A DNA stretch of 64,000 nt from Selaginella tamariscina (GCA_003024785.1 PUQB01000118.1:441827-505826), one strand, 5' to 3'. Positions 1-11,588 are shown, counted from the first letter of the stretch. The notes: a model not told the origin generated them from the sequence alone. Program-made: numbers and translations.

Positions 1-775
1 CCCAGTAAATTCAAACCTATCAAGCCTTCAGATTTTATGAATTCAAAGGATTACAAGGTTTTGGATGATTGGTTGTATGATATGGAAAGTTATTTTGAGG
101 CTACTTCCATGAGAAAGACAGAAAGGATTGTGTGTGCTAAGCAATTTCTCAAAAGAAAGCTAAGACTTGGTGGTGGATAGTTGAAGGTGAACCTAAAATA
201 TCAAAACAACTGGAAACACATGAAAAGGGAGGGAGATTAGAAAGTAGTATATTCCAAATGACCTTGGATTATGATTGTGTGCTAATTTGGCAACTTATAA
301 ATAAGGAGTTCGGGGAAACCCAGTGGACCATATTTATCAGTTTGAAAGTGTACGGCGTTTGGTCCTGAACATGAGTGATGATGAAGCTTGAAGTTGCTCA
401 TGGCCAGCTTGAATGAGAAGACATGGAAGGAGATCCTAAGGTACAAGCCAACAAGTTATCGGCAAAAGGTTGCTTATGGCATGTCATTAGAAGACTTGTA
501 CAAAGGGGGAAGCAAAACCTAAATCGAAGTTTCCTCCAAAGTCTGGGTTAGAAGGTTTGATAAAGATCAATCAGTCACATCAAATTCGAAAGTGCAAGTC
601 CCTTTGTCGGCAGTTCCAAGTTTTCGGACACATCAAGACCCACCGGATTTCAAACCATTGGCGTTACATCCTCAGCAGGCCAAAGGGCTCGGCTCCAAAG
701 TCTGCTCCCCCGCAAGGCGGGGTTCGTGAAATGTTATAATTGTAACAAGCCTGGTCATTTTGCTAAAGAGTGTCA
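1..775 (+). pseudogene. gag of element A, with CCHC zinc knuckle
   Basis: The first 150 bases read as a capsid-like segment (DWLYDMESYFEATSM, then ERIVCAKQFLK), the pattern of plant gypsy Gag where a short aromatic segment precedes helical assembly domains. Several stops and frameshifts follow. A CCHC nucleic-acid-binding knuckle (C-Y-N-C-x4-H-x4-C) sits at 732-773 just before the protease. Gag would package the element RNA in cytoplasmic particles. The beginning of the gene is cut by the window edge, and the remaining frame is not functional. Confidence 0.8.
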
Positions 776-1303
776 GCACCCTCACAACAATCAGGACATT
801 TCAAGGCGATGGTAGAAGAGGAAGTTGCTGAACCAGAAACGCTTGAAGATCCGGAAGATGAGTCAGAAGAGGTAATGTTGTGCCAGACACAACCTGCCTT
901 ATTCGCTATTCAAGACAAAACTGACCCTTTGCTATATTTGACAGGAAGGATACGAGGGGACCGAGTCCGAATGATGATCGATACTGGAGCAACATACAAC
1001 TTCATATCGACTAGTCTAGCTCGTCGATTGAATTTGGATGTAATAAAGATGTGTGAAATAAAGATCAATTTTGGCAAAGGTTCTCAAAATACTAATAATA
1101 TAGCAAGGGCAGTTCCTGTCCAAATCAAAGATTGGAAGGCTAAGCTAGACTTAGTTGTCTTGAATATGACGGGGTTTGACTTTGTTTTGGGTATGGAATG
1201 GTTCCATAAACATGTAATCGAAATGAGGGGTTCTGGAGATAATCGAATCACGCTTGCAGCAGATAAAGAAGACATTAGAAAAACGCTCAAATGGAAACGC
1301 TAA
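770..1303 (+). pseudogene. Aspartic protease domain of element A
   Basis: An open stretch of 177 codons contains the catalytic motif IDTGATYNFIS at about 976-1008 and a downstream FVLGMEWF segment, the usual second landmark of retropepsins. The domain would cleave the Gag-Pol polyprotein. It is open but lies in a different frame from the RT, so it survives only as a piece of a broken polyprotein. The methionine at its start is not a true start, because it follows the zinc knuckle without a break. Confidence 0.85.
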
Positions 1304-1447
1304 CTGATAAGGATTGGAATCCTATGTTCCTTACCTTAACTCAGTTGCGTAAGCAGTTAGACATCGGGAACGTGTGTTTCTTGCAATGGTTTTGGATACT
1401 GGTGAAGTCAAAATAGGAGATGGTCAAGAATTGTTCCCGAACCTATT

Positions 1448-2820
1448 TTGGAAGTCTTGAACATGTTTAAGGATGTGTTGGAAGACTTGCCGCCGAGTTA
1501 CCTCCACGTCGAGTTGTGGACCACAGATAGAGATTTTGCCAGGTTCGTCTCCACCGGCAAGAGCCCCATATCGGTTGAATCCTCAAGAGTTAGTAGAATT
1601 GAAGAGACAGCTGACAGAATTGATTGGTCGAGGACACATTCGACCTAGTCGATCGCCATATGGTGCACCTATCTTGTTTGTAATGAAAAAGGATGGTACG
1701 ATGCGAATGTGTGTGGACTATCGAGCTGAACGCGATAACTATCAAAAAAAGTATCCTCTTCCACGAGTGGACGACTTATTTGATAGGCTATCAAAGCAAA
1801 GTATTTTTCAAGAATAGACGATTGAGGTACCATCAGATTCGGGTAGCAGAGAATGACATTGAGAAGACCGCTTTTCGAACGCGTTATGGATCATTTGAGT
1901 TTCTAGTCTTGCCATTCGGGTTGTGCAATGCTCCAGCAACTTTTTGCACAATGATGGATGATGTGTTTAGAGACTATCTAGACGAGTTCGTAGTGGTGTA
2001 TATTGATGACATTCTGATTTTCAGTTCGACAATTGAGAACATGTGGAACACTTAGAAAAAGTGTTTCAGAGGTTGAGAGAGAACCAGTTGTATGCTAAAG
2101 AAAGCAAGTGCGCATTTGGTCAAACCAAGATAGATTTCTTGGGACACTTGATCTCAGGTGGGGAGGTTGCCATGGACCCAAAGAAAATTCAAGCTATTAC
2201 TGAGTGGATGACTTTAAAAGATGTGCATGAAGTTAGATCATTTCTTGGTCTGACAGGGTATTACCGAAGATTCATAAAGGGTTACTCGGAAATAGCGGCC
2301 CCATTGACAGATCTTACGAAAAACATTCCATGGCATTGGACTCCAGAGTGCCAACGTAAACTCAAAGAGGCTATCTCTTCTGAGCCAGTTTTGCAGTTGC
2401 CCATCTTTGAAGATCCCTTTGAAGTAGAATGTGACGCTTCCGACTTTGCAATTGGTGGTGTATTGCAACAAAAAGGACATCCAGTGTCCTTTTTCTCGAA
2501 GAAGTTAGATGCCGCAAACTCGATGGCCTACTCACGAAAAGGAGATGTATGCTATTGTTGCTTCCTTGGAGTATTGGCGTCATTATCTTCCAAGTCATGG
2601 CACTGTGGTTTGGACAGATAGTGTAACTCTAAGGTATTTTGAAACGCAGCCGAAGCTATCACCAAAGTATGCTAGATGGCAGCAGAAGTTGGCACGATTT
2701 CAGCCTGAAATCAAACATAAAGCGGGAAAGGACAATGTGGTAGCTGATGCACTCAGTAGAAAGGGTCATCTTCGTATTATGTCAGCACCCGTGTCAACTT
2801 TGTGGATGAATTTGTGACGG
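1448..2820 (+). pseudogene. Reverse transcriptase and RNase H of element A, frameshifted
   Basis: RT fingers and palm are spread over three frames. They include [17 protein letters not shown] (about 1672-1722), the [12 protein letters not shown] motif (about 1909-1944) and the catalytic VYIDDILIF box (about 1996-2022). The thumb and connection follow, with SFLGLTGYYRRFIKGYSE at about 2238-2291. RNase H starts at the ECDASDFAIGGVL motif near 2428 and continues to the VVADALSR motif near 2740. At least three frameshifts (near 1650, 1815 and 2050) and one near 2510 break it. RT would copy element RNA into DNA. Confidence 0.88.
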
Positions 2821-4090
2821 CGTATCCTCAGGACAAGTTTGCTAAGGAGGCTTTGAGCCTGGTGGCAAAGAGGAAACAAGTTCATCAATTACGAAGAGAT
2901 GGTAATATTCCAGCAGGAATAGAAAGTCGAATGGATGCACTCAAACAGGCCATTTTGCGTACGAGATGGAGTTCTTTATTATAAAGAAAAGAGACTCTAT
3001 GTTCCAGAAGGGACATGGAGGGAGAGGCTGTTAAGAGAGCATCACGACGTTCCTTTGGCAGGACATGGTGGAAGGCATAAGACGTTGGCTTTGTTGAAAA
3101 GGGATTCTATTGGCCGGGTATGATAGAATGTTGCCAAGTATGTCAAGACATGCCCCACATGTCAACAAGTAAAAGTCGATCGCAAAAACGAGCTGGGAAG
3201 TTGCAGTGTATACCGATTCCAGAGCGGCCATTTCAAAGTGTTACTTTGGACTTTATCATGGGATTGCCAAAATCTTGTGGTTTTAATGCCTCATGGTGGT
3301 GGTCGATCGGTTTTCAAAGGTTGCTCATTTCATTCCAACTGTAGAGACAGTGAATGCAAAACAAGCAGCGAAGTTGTTCTTCCACGAAGTCATAAGAGTG
3401 CGCGGACTACCAAACCATGATCTCAGATCGGGATCCTCGGTTTACTGGAAGTTTTGGGGAACATTGTTAAAAGTTTGGTACGATGCTGAAGTTTAGTACG
3501 GCTTACCATCCAAAAGATGGTCAAACGGAGAGGGTGAACAACAAGTCGAGGACTATCTCAGATGCTATGTTCAAGGTGATCAACTTGATTGGGCTGAACA
3601 CTTGATATGGCTGAGATATGTTACAATAACTCGACACACACTGATCGGATGTAGCCCGATGGAAGTGTTAACTGGGAATAAGGGTGGTATTCCTCAGAGT
3701 ATGGTGTTACCGAAAGACGATAGCAATCGAGTTCCATCTGTAGCAGAGTTCACAGACAATTGTATCGACATGGGAAGCTGCTCGTCAAGCGATGGCTGCA
3801 GCACAGGAAAGGTATCGTCAGCAGTACGATAAACATCGACGGGATGTAGAGTATCAGGTTGGGGATATGGTATTGTTGAGTACCAAAAACCTGAAGGTTC
3901 CAACGACTCTTTCGAGGAAGTTTCTATCGCACTACATAGGTCCAGGGGAAGTAGGCTTATGGGTTAGATCTTCCTCCAGAGTTGGAAGGAATACACAATG
4001 TGTTTCATGTCAATTTACTCGAGCCATTCCACAAGGATGAGAAACATCCGGATAGATATCATAGTTTACGTCCGCCCCAGAATTAGTTGG
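2800..4090 (+). pseudogene. Integrase of element A, frameshifted
   Basis: The N-terminal HHCC zinc-binding module can be followed (H-H-D-V-P-L-A-G-H-G-G near 3040, then C-Q-V-C near 3132). The catalytic core follows with LDFIMGLPKS and VVDRFSKVAHF (about 3245-3310). The C-terminal GPY-type region is visible near 3860-3960 (VGDMVLLSTKNLK, then HYIGPGEV). The domain would insert element DNA into chromosomes. Stops and frameshifts near 3120, 3300 and 3500 inactivate it. Confidence 0.82.
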
Positions 4091-4099
4091 TGAGGAAAA

Positions 4100-4262
4100 G
4101 AATTCGAAGTTGAGGCGATATTAAAGGGGAGGAACATTCATGGACGGAAAACGTAAACGTGAATATCTTGTTAAGTGGAAAGGTTACCAGCATGCGAGTC
4201 GACATGGGAACCATTGGAGAATTTGTAGAACGCGATGGAAATAGTGAGTGAGTTTGAGGCGA
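4100..4262 (+). pseudogene. Chromodomain at integrase C terminus, element A
   Basis: A short stretch reads REYLVKWKGYQ, the hallmark aromatic-cage core of a chromodomain, followed by a degraded W-E-P-type segment. In chromoviruses this module steers integration to particular chromatin marks. A frameshift follows the core, so the copy is not functional. It is the last coding feature before the 3' LTR. Confidence 0.72.
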
Positions 4263-4276
4263 GGTCTCAAAATTGT

Positions 4277-4452
4277 TGGTAATGATGCTAAGAAATAAAG
4301 TGAACTTTATTTCTTATTAACCTACGGGCCGACAAACAACCTTAACTAAAGGCCTCCAATATAGATTCTAGTTAACTTAAACTAACTTGTTGTCTGTGTC
4401 GGGTAGACGTGCAAAAGTTCTCCAAGTGACTTCTTGTTGCAGGTGGTACCTC
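4277..4452 (+). mobile_element. Fragment of the element A-type LTR
   Basis: This segment begins TGTTGGTAATG right after the chromodomain and aligns with 9806-9985 (shared runs such as TTATTTCTTATTAACC and CTCCAAGTGACTTC). It is therefore the 5' part of a 3' LTR. It stops abruptly near 4452, where L-type LTR sequence begins in mid-element, so the rest of the LTR has been lost or displaced. Confidence 0.65.
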
Positions 4453-5353
4453 CAAAATTGACGTCCCAGTTAGGCTGATTAGTTAAGGCAAATGAGTTTG
4501 GCATGTTAAGTAGGGTTAGGAAAACCCCTAGGGACCCATGCCCTAAAACCCCACCCCCTTGGGTAGGGTTTAGGGATAGGAGTAAGAGTAAGTTATAAGC
4601 TCATTTCGTTAATTTAACTAAGGGACTGAAATTCAGTGCCAACCCACTTACACATATAGGAAAAGAGGGGGGGGGGGGTGTCCATCACATAAATGAGGTA
4701 GAATATGTAGTAGGAGAGCTCTTGGGTTCATGAATGAGTTCATTGCTCTTCTGTTGGTGCAAGCTCTAACTTGTGTTGTTAAGGTACAACCCTTTGTTGT
4801 GTCGCCTCAACTTCCAGATAGCAGAGTACATCCCACCTTTAGGGTAGCTTACCCTTAATATTGGCGAATCCATGCCTGGGAGGTCCTGTCGGACTGCACG
4901 TTCCAAAAGGCAGAGGTAGAGGCTTGTCTCCAACCTCCTCCTCCACGTCAAGCTAGGTGTAACACTCACAGCCAAGCAAGGCACATCCGTGTTATTGTCC
5001 AACTGTGGGTGTGGAATCTTGTTTGACAGGTTCATGTTACTAGTTCCTAAAGGTTCACTAAGGGGTTCTAGAGTTGGCATTTAGGAGCCACATTTGTGAC
5101 ACTTGGTGCAACTCTTGAATCTAAGGGCTATGGCATGATAACCCACATTGTGGAAGGCAGTGAGTGTCACATGGGGATGTGACACTAGGGCTAGACGTCA
5201 CATGATACAACGCTGAGGGTCTCATAACTAGGTGTGCTTTGACACACTTGGTTAGGGGGTGTTCTCCTTAGGATTTAAGGGCTGAACAACCTAAGGTCAT
5301 TAGCAATAGCCTTAGGGAGTTTTCTTAGCAAAACACTCATGTCCTCACTAAGT
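4453..5353 (+). mobile_element. Truncated L-type LTR, plus orientation
   Basis: It aligns with the middle of the full L LTR at 5354-6989, including the poly-G tract near 4667, the segment after it (CATAAATGAGGTAGAATATG), and a hairpin at 5163-5186. It lacks its first about 180 bases. It ends at CCTCACTAAGT, where the full LTR continues ACTAGCCC, so it was interrupted by the next L copy starting at 5354. No coding sequence. Confidence 0.75.
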
Positions 5354-6989
5354 TGTCATAGTTTTTACTACCTTTACTTTAGAGGTTGATTGTTTGTTAC
5401 CTACTGTACTATATTGACGGACCCTAGATGTAATGAGAAACAGCCCGCTTAGTGCACTTAGGTGTTTAAGGGTAATTCGGCCGGCTATCTTTAGATGTTG
5501 CGAGAAACTCTAAGCGAAGGTAGCACTTACCTTTTAGAAAACCCACCCTTAATTTTGACGTCCTAGTTAATATGGGTTAGGAACACCCCTAGGGTTGCCC
5601 TAACGCACGCCCTAAAACCCCACACCCCCTTGGGTAGGGTTTAGGGGTAGGGGTTAGTGTGCAAACTCATCTCATTAACTAAGGGGTTAGCATTTCGTGC
5701 CAGCCCACTTACACATACATGAAAAGAGGGGGGGGGGGCTCCGTCACATAAATAAGGTAGAGTATGAGTAGGAGAGCTCTTGGGTTCATGACTGAGTTCG
5801 TTGCTCTTCTGCCGGTGCAAGCTTCAGCTTGTGTCGTTAAGGTACAACCCTCTGTTGTGCCGCCCTAACTTCCAGATGATAGGGGTAAGTCCCACCTTCA
5901 GGGTAGCTTACCCTTAACGTTGGCGAATCCATGCCTGGGAGGTCTTGTCGAAATGCACATTTCCAGCTGCAGAGGTTGAGGCTTGTCTCCAGCCTCCTCT
6001 TCCACGTCAAGCCAGGTGTAGCACTCATGGCCAAGCAAGGCACATTCATGTCCTTGTCCAACCGTGGGCGTGGGATCTTGTTTGACGGGTTCACATTACC
6101 CAGTTCTTGAGGGTTCATTAAGGGGTTCTAGAGTTGACATTTAGGAGCCACGATTGTGGCACTTGGTAAACTCTCAAATCTAAGGGTTATGGCCACATCA
6201 GGGAAGGTAGTGTCACATGGAGATGTGACACTAGGCTAAAAATCACACGATACAACGCCTGAGGCACGCCCTTAAGCCTTGGGCATTTGCTCAAGGGAGG
6301 TTAGGTCTCGTAACTAGGTGTGCTTAGGCACACTTGGCTAGGGGAATGTTCTCCTTGGAATCCAAGGGTTGAACAACCTAAGCTTGTTAGCAGGAGCCTT
6401 TTCGTGAAGCACTCACAAGGTCATGTACTTAGGGTTATCCAAACCTAGCCTTAGGGAGTTTACTTAGTAAAACACTCGTGTTCGTCTAAGGCGCACACTC
6501 GTGTCCTTCTACGGCGCTGTCCTTCTACGCGCACACTCGTGTCCTCACTAAGTACTAGCCCTAGGTCTAGGGTATGAGTTGGCCACCCAAACCCTTAGGG
6601 TTAGTTGTGGTTCAGGGTAGCCCTTGTCGCCCTAAAGGGGTTGTACTCCTGGAAGAGGGTGATTCCTCAAGGGGTAAGTGACGATGCCTTGGCTCTGTCA
6701 CGGGGTATGTGTGAGATACATCTTCTTTGTGGGTTAGGGGATGAGCCTGTCTAGGTCTAATGGGACATGATCCTAAAGTCTACTCGGGTTATCCTCTAGG
6801 GTTTAGGGGATGGTCATTCTAGGGAACTTAGGGTAGGACTTTAAGTTTTCTACCTAATTGGGCCCCTGAGTTTGACTCTTAAGGTTATCTTGAAAGACTT
6901 AGCGTTGCTCACACAGGGTGATGATGCCGAATGGCCACTTGGCAGCCACGTGTTGCCACGTGTTGGCCCTTTGGGTTAAAACTCTAACA
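5354..6989 (+). mobile_element. L element 5' LTR, near full length
   Basis: The LTR starts TGTCATAG, ends CTCTAACA and is followed two bases later by a Met-type primer site. It is 1636 bp, long for a plant LTR. It contains a poly-G run near 5727 followed by CATAAATAAGG (a possible TATA-like promoter) and a strong hairpin at 6209-6232. It holds no reading frame of note; minus-strand frames such as 5837-6118 recur in other copies but have no recognisable product. Copies at 48795-50569 and 56864-58615 confirm both ends. Confidence 0.88.
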
Positions 6990-6991
6990 AT

Positions 6992-7004
6992 TGGTATCAA
7001 AGCC
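6992..7004 (+). other. Primer binding site, initiator-Met type, of L
   Basis: TGGTATCAAAGCC differs by one base from TGGTATCAGAGCC, the plant initiator-Met tRNA complement used by many plant LTR elements. It lies two bases after the LTR end, which fixes the LTR boundary and the plus orientation. Confidence 0.85.
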
Positions 7005-9805
7005 ATTCTTTACGGTTAGTAGGACTGCCTAAATTGTGGTGTGTTTTAAGGTTTAGTTAATTCTAAATTCTTGAAGTACTCTATCACTTCGGCTAACGTC
7101 TGAATTCTGCGTGGAGAGTTGGTCTTGAGATCTATAACTCTTTAGAGTACACCTACTTCATAAGTGGGTGTGGGTTATGGACTTGGAAGGTAGCACTTGG
7201 AAGTCAACTTCCAAGTTGTATGCCATGTTACTTTATCTTATGGATGTTCAGGTTAATTTATCAACAAGACATGGCAAGTTAGTTTCTTCTGGCTTACAAA
7301 CTAAGTTAAGTTTACACACATTATTGAAAATTTTCTTCTCTTCTTTAAGGTGTTTGAATTTGAGATAACACATGATTTCAAAACAGATAGTGTCTATTGA
7401 GTTTTGCCGTAGGTCAAGATTCAATAATGGCCCAACAATAGTGTTCAAACAGGGAAAGACATATGTTCAAATGTGTGTCTTTGACTTCAAAAGAAGGGCA
7501 TATTCAAACATAAGAGTGAACACTACATTTTGACAGAAGTTGTAAAATAAGCTCTCATTATAATGTGTATTTTCTAGAGTGCAACTCTAGAAGCAGACTA
7601 TGGTGATGAACTTATAATGCAACGAAATGTTAAATATTAACATATGATGAATATGTTAAGCAGTTGGTTCTTAAATCCAATGTAATCAAAGTATTATTCG
7701 ATGTTCACAATTTTTATGACGCTAGCTACAAGTAACATTAGGTGAAATAGTTTATTAAGTTCAAGTTACCTAATCTGAACAAAGTACAATAGTTAGTTGT
7801 AAGCGCGCACTCTAAATTCAAATTAGCTAGCTCGACTAACTTGATTATGAAGTTATCTCATGTGGGATCATAAGAATGAGATAGAATAATAGATGTTGGC
7901 AGTAAACAATTTTAATGTTGCATCCCTATCAATGCAATGATCTATCACAAAGAGTAATGTTGAAAACATACGTTTACATTTTCAGTTTACTGAGTAATAA
8001 AGGACTTGCATAATGAAGGCGTTTGGCGCACGCTTGTGCATTTTCATTGTTAACTCTTTAATCTTGAAATATGTAATGTTTTTGCAATGTGGGGATGTGT
8101 TCTTGAACAAGGGTGATTCCTTGGTTAAGAAGAGCATGATTTGGGATTCTCCACTTTGTTTATCGACTAAGTAAGAAAACTTGTTAAGTTTGATAACATA
8201 TGTTGAGAATTACCAATGAGCTAGTAATAGTTGGATTTTCATTAAAAGTTTAAATGCATGTACTTCCTCAGAGAGTCATTATTCGATGAAAATTAAAAGT
8301 TGGTATTAGTTTTCAATATTGATTTCATTTTAGAGTTTAATACGATTATTTAAAGATGGTTTCTTGACTTTGCATCATGGTAAAAAATGAGGGCACTCAG
8401 AAAATTTATCAAGTAGGTATCTTCAGTTCTTTAAAATATCAAAAAATAAAACTATTATTAACTTAAGGTTTAATTGTATTCCTTGGGTTGTTAGTTCTAT
8501 CTCAAGGTTTGATGGTGTTCTTGAGTTGGTTCAATATTCTTGTAAGTATGATATTGAGTCGCGGAATTAGTTTAAGAAGATGGTGTTCCTTCTTGATGAT
8601 CATAGTTCTTGATAACATTTATGTGAAGTTGATATCTTACTAAATTAGTTAGATGAACTAGACATGTTCATGATTCCTCTTAATCTTTGAACAAGTTCCT
8701 CAGAATATTGTCATAACATTATATTTCATCTTAAAATGAAGATCGGTTTATGTAAACTAAGACCATGTCTATATTATAGTTGTAACATTTTGATAAATTA
8801 ATATAATTGTAAGTTTATATTTGCTAGTATAACAACTAGTTGGTAAGCTTAGGATTTGAACGTTATAACGATCATTATCCATTTGAGAGTATCAATATCG
8901 AAATTGCAACTGTTTATAGAATAAGGATTAGTTTTAAAAATGTTTATCAAAACACTAGTTACTCCAATTAGTGAAAAATGCTATACTTCGGTATATGTTG
9001 AGAAACATTTACATAATCATTTTGAGAGCTGGACATCAATATATGTTATGAAGACGTGCAGTATTACGAATTCAGGGAAACTCTTATCGTGGAAACTAAG
9101 TTTTAAAATTTGGTATTTTTAAACTTAGTGAGATAAAGAGTTAGTAAGTATTGAACAACATCTAGTATGATGTGCTTTTTGGGGAAATGAGTACAATGAA
9201 AGTGACAATTAAGAGATGTGTTATTTAAAGGTCATCGATTGAGGCACTAGAGATGAGTTGAAATTCTTGGTTTCCACATTAGTTTGTAAAGAAAGTATGT
9301 TAGCTTATCTGGTCCTGAACTGGTCGATGTTATGAAGAGTACAAGCTAGGTTGCGAAAGACGAATGGTAGAGTTATCACACTTGGTTGTAGATTTGAGTC
9401 AATTTGATTCCTATCGGGAATAAATTATGTTAATGACACACCAAGTGGATGGCATTTGGCATATTGGTATGACTTGTTGTATACATGTGTATAACCATGC
9501 GCTCTGTGATCACTCTGGCCAGATTGACATGTCTTAAAAGAACAGGGTTTCAGGAATAGTACTTTAGTATCAGAAAAGAGCTTGATTCTGATAAAGTCTC
9601 ATACCTAGTCTGATGTAACTATATACTAACGAGGGATAGTATAGTAGCAACCCTTATGTAAAGGGGTAATGAGAAACACTGAGGGATATAGAAAAGTGAA
9701 GTTATAATACTGTGACATATGGAAATGTGGAACAATTGGAGAAACGTGAAGGTGTTTGGTTAAGCACTTGAGATGGACGTCAAAGTGTTGTTGCGTGGTT
9801 GTCAA
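7005..9805 (+). mobile_element. L internal region, apparently non-coding
   Basis: The first about 1.35 kb (to about 8340) recurs at 25333-26530 and 41022-42220 and, reversed, at 55797-56850, so it is a conserved part of L. No frame longer than about 66 codons is seen on either strand and none resembles Gag or Pol. The rest (about 8340-9805) is AT-rich sequence in which I see no gene and no repeat of other parts of the window. No 3' LTR of this copy is recognisable. This layout fits a LARD-type non-autonomous element. Confidence 0.65.
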
Positions 9806-10187
9806 CTGTGTTTAAGGAATAAAGCAAGTCTTATTTCTTATTAACCAAGGGGCGGCAATAACACTAACTAGAGGCCTCAATATAAATTCTAGTTAAGTAA
9901 AGAAATTAACTAGTGTTGTGTGCGTCAGGTGACAGACTTTGCAGACGTGCAAAAGGTCTCCAAGTGACTTCATGTTGTAGGTGGTGCTTCGACAACTGGG
10001 TTTACGACTCAATGAATGATGGTTCTGAAGTACTTGGTTTCGCGTAATATAAGGGGGTATAAAATTTATGTGAACTTTGGCTGACTTCGCATAGAGTGAT
10101 ATGTTAGTTTTGGTTAGTTTTTTCTAACATTATTTAGTCTTGGAGTTAGACGTCAACGAGGACGTTGACATTTTCAAAGGCGAGGAG
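9806..10187 (+). mobile_element. Second copy of the element A-type LTR
   Basis: The segment begins TGTCAACTGTG and aligns over its first about 180 bases with 4277-4452, then continues about 200 bases further. It carries GGGTATAAAATTTATG near 10055, a good TATA box for an LTR promoter. Its 3' end is cut by the L solo LTR at 10188. The stretch 10140-10325 can be read as a short open frame, but it crosses this LTR boundary and is not a gene. Confidence 0.6.
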
Positions 10188-11161
10188 TGTCAGAGTTTTT
10201 ACCTGGTGCCACAAAGGCGGCTTGCCAAGTGCCAACCCTGGAATCCCCTCTCTGGAAACCCCACGGAATCTGGTAAAGTAACCCGTATTAGGAACCCAAC
10301 CCTTAAGAACTTAAACCCTAACTGACCAAGTCCACGAACGAGACTCACCTTGTGAATAGGATGCACGGACTGGCCGAGTTATAGGTGTTGTTCCTAGCTT
10401 GGGTGGTTGAGGCGGCCGGAGCAAGGCCTCAACCACTAGTTCTGCGGAACATGAACTCGGGCAATACCTTTGAGCTTGCGAGCAGGTTTTCGGACAAGGA
10501 ATCTGGCTAACTCCTTGGAAGTGACGTGCCCTTGTCTCAAAGGCAAGATCCTGCCAACGATAAGGATAGTCTAACCCTAGGGGGGTTGTACCCCTGTCGT
10601 GTGGAAGTTTGGGCGGCACAACAGAGGGTTGCACCTTGACGACACAAGCTTAGCTTGCACCGGTAGGAGGTTAACGAGCTCTCTTTTGAACCAGGAAGCC
10701 TCACTACATATACTCTACCTTATTTATGTGACGGACCCCCCCCCCCTGTTTACCTAAATGAGTAAGTGGGCTGGCACGGAAATGCCAGCCCTTAGAGAAA
10801 ATGGTTGTCCTAACCTAATCCTAAACCTAACCCCTACGGGGGGGGTTTAGGACGGGGGTTAGGGCAACCCTAGGGTTAGGTCAACCCTAGGGGTGTCCCT
10901 AACCCTTATTTTGACAAGCTATAATCAGCGAAGAACCCTAACCTGGAACGTCAAAACGGGGGAGGGTTCTCTAAATGGAAGTGCTAGCTTCGCCTAGAGT
11001 TTCTTGCAAATACCTAACGACACCCGGCCGGACCATCACTAGATACCCAAGTGCACTATGCGGGCCTGTTTCTTCTACATCTAAAGTTCATCACATAATC
11101 CAGTAGGTAACAACAGTCAAACCCCAAAGTAAAGGGTCGAGTCATAGTAAAAACTATGACA
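10188..11161 (-). mobile_element. L solo LTR, internally deleted, minus orientation
   Basis: Read on the plus strand it starts TGTCAGAGTTTTTACC and ends ACTATGACA, the exact termini of reversed L LTRs at 48795 and 56864. It is flanked on both sides by AGGAG (10183-10187 and 11162-11166), a perfect 5-bp target duplication. About 0.8 kb of the LTR is missing just inside the left end. Frame 10311-10634 on the minus strand matches similar spurious frames in other LTR copies and is not called. Confidence 0.85.
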
Positions 11162-11168
11162 AGGAGTG

Positions 11169-11588
11169 TGTCATAGTTTCTACTATGACTCGACCCTTTA
11201 CTTTGGAGGTTGATTATTGTTACCTACTGTACTATGTTGATGGCCCTAGATGTAGTGAGAAACTACTTTCTAGAAAACCCACCCCGATTTTGATGTCTTA
11301 GTTAATATGAGTTTGACATGTTAAATAGGGTTAGGAACACCCCTAGGGTTGACCTAACCCTAGGGTTGCCCTAACCCACGCCCTAAAACCCACCCCCCCT
11401 TGGGTAGGGTTTAGGGGTAGGGTTAGTGTGCAAACTCATCTCATTAACTAAGGGGCTGGCATTCCGTGCCAGCCCACTTACACATACAGAAAAAGGGGGG
11501 GGGGGGGGGGGGGCGCTCCATCACATAAATAAGTTAGAGTATGAGTAGGAGAGCTCCTGGGTTCATGATTGAGTTCATTACTTTGACA
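11169..11588 (+). mobile_element. Internally deleted L 5' LTR, plus orientation
   Basis: It starts TGTCATAGTTTCTACTATG and matches the first about 230 bases of the L LTR, then the poly-G run (about 20 G at 11497-11513) and the following promoter-like segment. It then jumps to the final GACA. About 1.2 kb of LTR is missing. A Met-type PBS (TGGTATTGGAGCC, 11591-11603) and the L internal start follow, so this is the 5' LTR of the copy that was later hit by element B. Confidence 0.8.

Larger units (their letters stand above)
1..4276 (+). mobile_element. Decayed Ty3/gypsy chromovirus (element A), 5' end outside window
   Basis: The order gag, zinc knuckle, aspartic protease, reverse transcriptase, RNase H, integrase, chromodomain is the Ty3/gypsy order, and the C-terminal chromodomain places it among the chromoviruses. 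All domains are on the plus strand but spread over at least eight frames with stops and frameshifts, so the copy is dead. The 5' LTR lies upstream of the window. A 3' LTR fragment follows immediately. Family assignment is firm; clade is not resolved. Confidence 0.92.

Noticed and set aside
8940-9122. Possible small gene in the AT-rich part after L
   Set aside because: Sixty codons, no domain, no conserved copy, and such frames are expected by chance in AT-rich sequence.
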